Assembly (NCBI GenBank): GCA_001797845.1
Contig: MGQN01000036.1
Coordinates: forward strand, 94,310-111,737
From: Deltaproteobacteria bacterium RBG_16_44_11
GTDB lineage: Bacteria; Desulfobacterota; Syntrophia; Syntrophales; Smithellaceae
DNA: 17,428 bases
Direction of reading: 5' to 3'
Part shown: piece by piece, positions 14,430 to 17,428 of the stretch
How the letters are laid out: the number at the start of each line of letters is the position of its first letter
How positions within the stretch are numbered: the first letter of the stretch is position 1
Notes under the pieces: generated by a model
Seen by the model: only the letters and a program-made list of their open reading frames with translations
The model's database searches: none
Told to the model about the DNA's origin: nothing
Translations under genes and position numbers: made by a program

Positions 14430-16178
14430 ATGGCTAAAGAACTGCAATCCGATGAATTTAAGAAATTACTTTCACTGGGCGAAGAAAAAGGTTTTTTAAC
14501 TTACGATGATGTCAACGATATGTTGCCGCCGGATGTAACATCTTCGGATCAGATTGATGACATTATAATGCTTTTCGGAGAAAAAAACATCGATATCATC
14601 GATACCGAACAAGGCGAAAAACTGGTAGTGAAAAAACCGGCGGAAGAGGTTGTTCCTGCTAAATTTCCGGAGACGCTGGCGCTGGTACCCGGTACGGGAA
14701 AAACAGGAGATCCGGTAAAAATGTACCTGCGCGAGATGGGATTAGTCTCTTTGTTGAGTCGCGAAGGAGAAGTGGAAATAGCCAAAAAAATAGAAGAAGG
14801 CGCGCGTGAAACAATGTCCGCTATCTTTCGGCTGACCGTTTCGATTATAGAGGTGCTTAATCTTAGTGATAAGCTGCAAAATGGTGAAATCCGGGTAAAA
14901 AACGTTGTTGATAATATTGAAGATGAAGAAGGCTTTGTGGAAGAAGATGAACACAAAGAAAGGGTTCTCAAGCTGATTTCCAGAATTAAACTTTTTAATG
15001 ATAGAAACACAGCCCTACGCGCAAAGCTTAAAGCTAAGACTATGCGCGCCAAGAGGCGTGAAATATTAAACGCCGAACTGGAGAAAAACACCAAGAACAT
15101 CATTACGCTCTGCCGGAAGATTCGTTTTAGTAAAAGGCAAATTTATCGGTTTGTTGCGCGGTTGCGGCATTATAACGATGAGATAGAAAAAGCAGAAAAA
15201 GTTATTGCTCAATTTAAAAAGGAGACGAGATTAACTCTGGCGCAATTGGAAAAAGCTTGGGCGAAAATGAAAAGATCAAAGCGTGATGAAAAACGCGTGG
15301 CAAAAGAAAATCGTGTTTCGATTGATACGCTCAAAAAAAGCAAGATAGCCATAAATGAGGCTCAAAAAAGGATAAAACAAGTCGTAAGGGAAGTGGGGAT
15401 ACCGACGGCAACTTTAAAAACTGTTGTCAAGTCCATTGAAGAAGGAGAGCGCAAAGCGGATGAAGCACAAAGAAAACTAGTGGAAGCAAATTTACGTCTC
15501 GTGGTGAGCATCGCCAAAAAATATACCAACCGCGGCTTACAGTTTCTTGATTTAATTCAGGAGGGTAATATCGGCTTGATGAAGGCAGTGGATAAATTTG
15601 AGTATCAGCGAGGTTATAAATTTTCCACTTACGCTACATGGTGGATAAGACAGGCGATTACACGTGCTATTGCCGATCAAGCCCGGACCATTAGAATTCC
15701 CGTCCACATGATTGAAACGATCAACAAACTGATTCGCACATCCCGCTATCTTGTGCAGGAACTAGGGCGTGAACCGACTCCTGAAGAAATCGCCAACAAA
15801 ATGGAATATCCGTTGGAGAAAGTCAGAAAGGTATTAAAAATCGCGAAAGAGCCGATTTCTTTGGAAACTCCTATTGGTGAGGAAGAAGACAGTCATTTGG
15901 GCGATTTTATCGAAGACAAAAAAATTATGTCTCCTTCGGACGCAACAATTAGCATGGACCTGGCGGAACAAACACGAAAAATTTTATCAACACTTACCCC
16001 CCGTGAAGAAAAAGTATTACGTATGCGTTTTGGCATTAGCGACCGATTAAGTTCTTTGTCGGAAAATGAAAACGCAATAGCGGATTTAATGGAATCTATT
16101 ATAGAAGAAACAGAAATGATTGAAGCGCCACCTGTGAAAAAGTCTAAGAATAAGTCAAAAAAACGCTCGTCAAAATAG
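14430..16178 (+). CDS. rpoD: Primary-type sigma factor RpoD lacking region 4.2
   Basis: RNA polymerase sigma subunit at the standard dnaG-rpoD position. ATG 14430 is the start (GGGGAG eight bases upstream), giving 582 residues; a TTG at 14415 is not needed. Region 1.1 covers about 1-60, region 1.2 about 92-124 (GDPVKMYLREMG), then a charged non-conserved region to about 340. Region 2 is complete and highly conserved (347-420: LVEANLRLVVSIAKKY, GYKFSTYATWWIRQAI), as is region 3.0 with H426 and E429 (HMIE). Region 3 and the start of region 4 follow (LTPREEKVLRMRFGI, 522-536). There the family match stops. The expected TLEEVG...TRERIRQIEAKALRKL helix-turn-helix is absent, replaced by 46 unrelated residues: acidic (537-568, nine D/E) then lysine-rich (569-582). 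The other forward frames do not encode it. Confidence 0.9.
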   Translation: MAKELQSDEFKKLLSLGEEKGFLTYDDVNDMLPPDVTSSDQIDDIIMLFGEKNIDIIDTEQGEKLVVKKPAEEVVPAKFPETLALVPGTGKTGDPVKMYLREMGLVSLLSREGEVEIAKKIEEGARETMSAIFRLTVSIIEVLNLSDKLQNGEIRVKNVVDNIEDEEGFVEEDEHKERVLKLISRIKLFNDRNTALRAKLKAKTMRAKRREILNAELEKNTKNIITLCRKIRFSKRQIYRFVARLRHYNDEIEKAEKVIAQFKKETRLTLAQLEKAWAKMKRSKRDEKRVAKENRVSIDTLKKSKIAINEAQKRIKQVVREVGIPTATLKTVVKSIEEGERKADEAQRKLVEANLRLVVSIAKKYTNRGLQFLDLIQEGNIGLMKAVDKFEYQRGYKFSTYATWWIRQAITRAIADQARTIRIPVHMIETINKLIRTSRYLVQELGREPTPEEIANKMEYPLEKVRKVLKIAKEPISLETPIGEEEDSHLGDFIEDKKIMSPSDATISMDLAEQTRKILSTLTPREEKVLRMRFGISDRLSSLSENENAIADLMESIIEETEMIEAPPVKKSKNKSKKRSSK

Positions 16179-16180
16179 TA

Positions 16181-16231
16181 TTGACAAGCTATATATTTAT
16201 GTATATCAAGGCAAGCCCCGTGGTATACAAT
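16181..16231 (+). promoter_or_regulatory. Candidate promoter(s) of the tRNA gene
   Basis: Two bases after the rpoD stop is a consensus TTGACA (16181-16186), with TATCAA (16204-16209) 17 bases later. Further on, TGGTATACAAT (16221-16231) resembles an extended -10 element and would start transcription about 10 bases before the tRNA. Which is used cannot be told from sequence. Confidence 0.55.
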
Positions 16232-16245
16232 CAATAAGGAAGGGC

Positions 16246-16321
16246 GGGCCCATAGCTCAATTGGTAGAGCCACCGGCTCATAACCGGTAGGTCCCTGGTT
16301 CGATCCCAGGTGGGCCCACCA
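16246..16321 (+). tRNA. tRNA with CAU anticodon (Ile2 lysidine-type or elongator Met)
   Basis: A 76-base gene folds as a complete cloverleaf: acceptor GGGCCCA/TGGGCCC, D arm GCTC...GAGC, anticodon stem ACCGG/CCGGT with loop CTCATAA, T arm CCTGG-TTCGATC-CCAGG, discriminator A and an encoded CCA end. The CAT anticodon means either elongator methionine or the minor isoleucine tRNA whose C34 is converted to lysidine. The acceptor begins with a paired G1-C72, so it is not an initiator. The GGGCCC acceptor stem resembles isoleucine tRNAs, so Ile2 is slightly favoured. It lies 67 bp after rpoD. Confidence 0.95.
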
Positions 16322-16468
16322 AATAAATACCGGAAAAAAAGATGATAAAAGCAGGAATTGTTTTTAGTAAATTAAGCATAAATTTGACAATCAGTGTTGC
16401 AACGGCCGTGGAGAAACGAACTATGTCATCACACGGCAGATACAATAAGGCTGTAAGCCGCTACACAT
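16322..16468 (+). ncRNA. Unexplained untranslated stretch, possible small RNA or tRNA trailer
   Basis: The 147 bases between the tRNA and a strong terminator contain no convincing reading frame. Possible stems are GCCGTG (from about 16405) with CACGGC (about 16432-16437), and GGCT/AGCC around 16449-16459. A TTGACA at 16384-16389 has no good -10 partner. It does not match any riboswitch or housekeeping RNA that I know. It may be the processed trailer of the tRNA transcript or a small RNA of about 90-120 bases. Confidence 0.3.
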
Positions 16469-16502
16469 AAAAAATGCACCCCTAAAAGGTGCATTTTTTT
16501 TA
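16469..16502 (+). terminator. Rho-independent terminator
   Basis: AAAAAATGCACC, a seven-base loop CCTAAAA, and GGTGCATTTTTT form a perfect 12-base inverted repeat with a T-run on the plus strand. It ends the rpoD/tRNA transcription unit just before the zinc-ribbon gene; the A-run also permits termination in the other direction. Confidence 0.9.
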
Positions 16503-16527
16503 TTTTATAAAAAGAAGGAGAAGATGA

Positions 16528-17247
16528 TTGAAAGGAAATCTATTATTATTGATTGGGCTTCAAGAATGTGATTCGCAATTAGTTATGCTTTTGTCCAGAA
16601 AAAAAAATCTGCCGGAACAGATGGATAGACTTAATCAAGACTTCCTTGCATTTAAAAATGGAATCGAACAAAACAAAATTAAGTATGATGAGATTAAATC
16701 TCGCCATAATGCTAAGGAAAAAGAGATTAAAAAAATTAATGAAAGTATGGCCAAGGCTAAGGAACGGCTCTTGGAAGTTAAAAACAACAAGGAGTACCAG
16801 GCTATACTCAAAGAAATTGAAGTTGCCGAATCATCTTGCGGTGATATTGAAACAGAAATAATTTCCCTGCTGGAGGAGCTGGATAAACTATCTGTCTTAG
16901 TAAAAAAAGACGAAGACACTTTAAATCAGCAAAATAAAGAGCATGAAGAAGAAAAGAAAAAGATAGAAACGGATATAAACGCGATAGATTCCGATTTTGT
17001 GAATTGGGAGAAGCAGCGCGACGAGTTGAGAAAAAAAGTTCCCGGAGATATCCTGGCTAAATACGAAAAAATTAAAAACAGGAATAATGGAATTGGAGTT
17101 ATTTCTGTTTGGAAAGCCGTTTGTAACGGCTGCCACATGAATATTCCTCCGCAGCTTTATAATGAATTGCAGAGGTCGGCGGAACTGTTCAGTTGCCCTA
17201 ATTGTAATCGAATAATTTATTTTGAAAATAGAGAAAAGTCAGCCTGA
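16528..17247 (+). CDS. Coiled-coil protein with C-terminal C4 zinc ribbon
   Basis: Member of the widespread family with a long helical hairpin and a terminal zinc ribbon (COG1579-like); the Helicobacter relative FlgZ/HP0958 binds RNA and sigma-54, but function here is not known. Residues 1-175 are almost entirely charged coiled coil, including the conserved VKNNKEYQAILKEIE (84-98). The zinc site is C199, C202, C223 and C226 (CNGC and CPNC), with the family NIPPQLYNEL between. The start is TTG 16528 with AAGGAG at 16515-16520; the out-of-frame ATG at 16524 is too close to that site. It lies just past a terminator, so a promoter must lie within or near it, or readthrough occurs. RNase HI follows after six bases. 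Confidence 0.9.
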   Translation: MKGNLLLLIGLQECDSQLVMLLSRKKNLPEQMDRLNQDFLAFKNGIEQNKIKYDEIKSRHNAKEKEIKKINESMAKAKERLLEVKNNKEYQAILKEIEVAESSCGDIETEIISLLEELDKLSVLVKKDEDTLNQQNKEHEEEKKKIETDINAIDSDFVNWEKQRDELRKKVPGDILAKYEKIKNRNNGIGVISVWKAVCNGCHMNIPPQLYNELQRSAELFSCPNCNRIIYFENREKSA

Positions 17248-17253
17248 AATATT

Positions 17254-17428
17254 ATGATTAAAGAAAATTACAGGCTATATAGTGATGGCGCTTGCCGTGG
17301 AAATCCCGGTATCGGCGGCGCCGGCGCCGTGATAACAGACGCCGGCGATAATGTCCTATGGGAAGGCAAAGAATTTATCGGTCACTGTACCAATAATATC
17401 GCTGAATACAAAGCGTTGATTCTGGGTC
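17254..17428 (+). CDS. RNase HI-family protein, 5' part (truncated by window end)
   Basis: The first 58 codons of a ribonuclease H fold protein, which cleaves the RNA strand of RNA-DNA hybrids. ATG 17254 gives a short lead into YSDGACRGNPG, with the first catalytic aspartate and the glycine-rich turn, and later NNIAEYKAL with the catalytic glutamate. The remaining acidic residues lie beyond the window. It starts six bases after the zinc-ribbon gene, a pairing that suggests one transcript. Subfamily (classical RnhA or the RVT_3 'ribonuclease HI family') cannot be settled from this part. Confidence 0.9.
   Translation, partial: MIKENYRLYSDGACRGNPGIGGAGAVITDAGDNVLWEGKEFIGHCTNNIAEYKALILG

Noticed and set aside
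14549..15103. Minus-strand 184-codon frame inside rpoD
   Set aside because: It is the antisense shadow of the charged non-conserved region of the sigma factor, with runs of serine and leucine and no start signals.
16020..16178. A frameshift as the cause of the missing sigma region 4.2
   Set aside because: Reading the segment in the other two forward frames gives early stops and no TRERIRQIE-like sequence, so the coding information itself is absent.
16383..16400. Sigma-54 type promoter in the tRNA-zinc ribbon gap
   Set aside because: The segment lacks the GG of the -24 element, and the spacing to TTGC is one base too long.
1..17428. CRISPR arrays, transposase genes, prophage or toxin-antitoxin modules
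   Set aside because: Both strands were read for regularly spaced repeats and hallmark proteins; none was seen. The only mobile-like feature is the short repeat between trkH and trkA.

Overview
The window reads as a housekeeping stretch of an anaerobic Gram-negative chromosome, most likely a deltaproteobacterium (Desulfobacterota) of the Syntrophales type. This is inferred from moderate GC with AT-rich gaps, an aldo/keto reductase carrying two [4Fe-4S]-type cysteine clusters, an outer-membrane porin, a long-form HisG, the order dnaG-rpoD-tRNA(CAU)-zinc-ribbon gene, and a palindromic 'CTTCGTAAAA' intergenic repeat. No taxonomic search was possible.

Left part (1-4233): the 3' end of ileS is followed closely by lspA, then by a potassium-uptake pair, trkH/ktrB (membrane subunit) and trkA/ktrA (NAD-binding gating subunit). 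The pair is split by a hairpin-rich element of about 167 bp with imperfect terminal inverted repeats; the trkH stop codon lies inside its left end. Middle (4286-8370): an Fe-S aldo/keto reductase, a C-terminal remnant of a TctA-type tricarboxylate transporter, a bidirectional terminator, and two minus-strand genes, a beta-barrel porin and a small two-helix membrane/coiled-coil protein, separated by a long AT-rich gap.

Right part (8371-17428): a plus-strand histidine cluster hisI-hisG-hisB-(unknown exported protein)-hisA, then a HIT-family hydrolase, yqeY, dnaG and rpoD. This resembles the classical macromolecular-synthesis operon without rpsU. Next come a CAU-anticodon tRNA, a short untranslated stretch ending in a strong terminator, a coiled-coil/C4 zinc-ribbon protein, and the 5' end of an RNase HI-type gene that runs off the window.

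The most striking observation is in rpoD. The predicted sigma factor matches the primary-sigma family through the start of region 4 and then abruptly changes. The helix-turn-helix of region 4.2, which reads the -35 promoter element, is absent. It is replaced by an unrelated tail of 46 residues, acidic and then lysine-rich. None of the three forward frames of the following DNA encodes the missing part, so a simple frameshift does not explain it. Residues for -10 and extended -10 recognition remain. Secondary points of interest are the unknown exported protein inside the his cluster, the trkH-trkA repeat element, the decayed tctA, the structured porin leader, and the unexplained RNA-like stretch after the tRNA.
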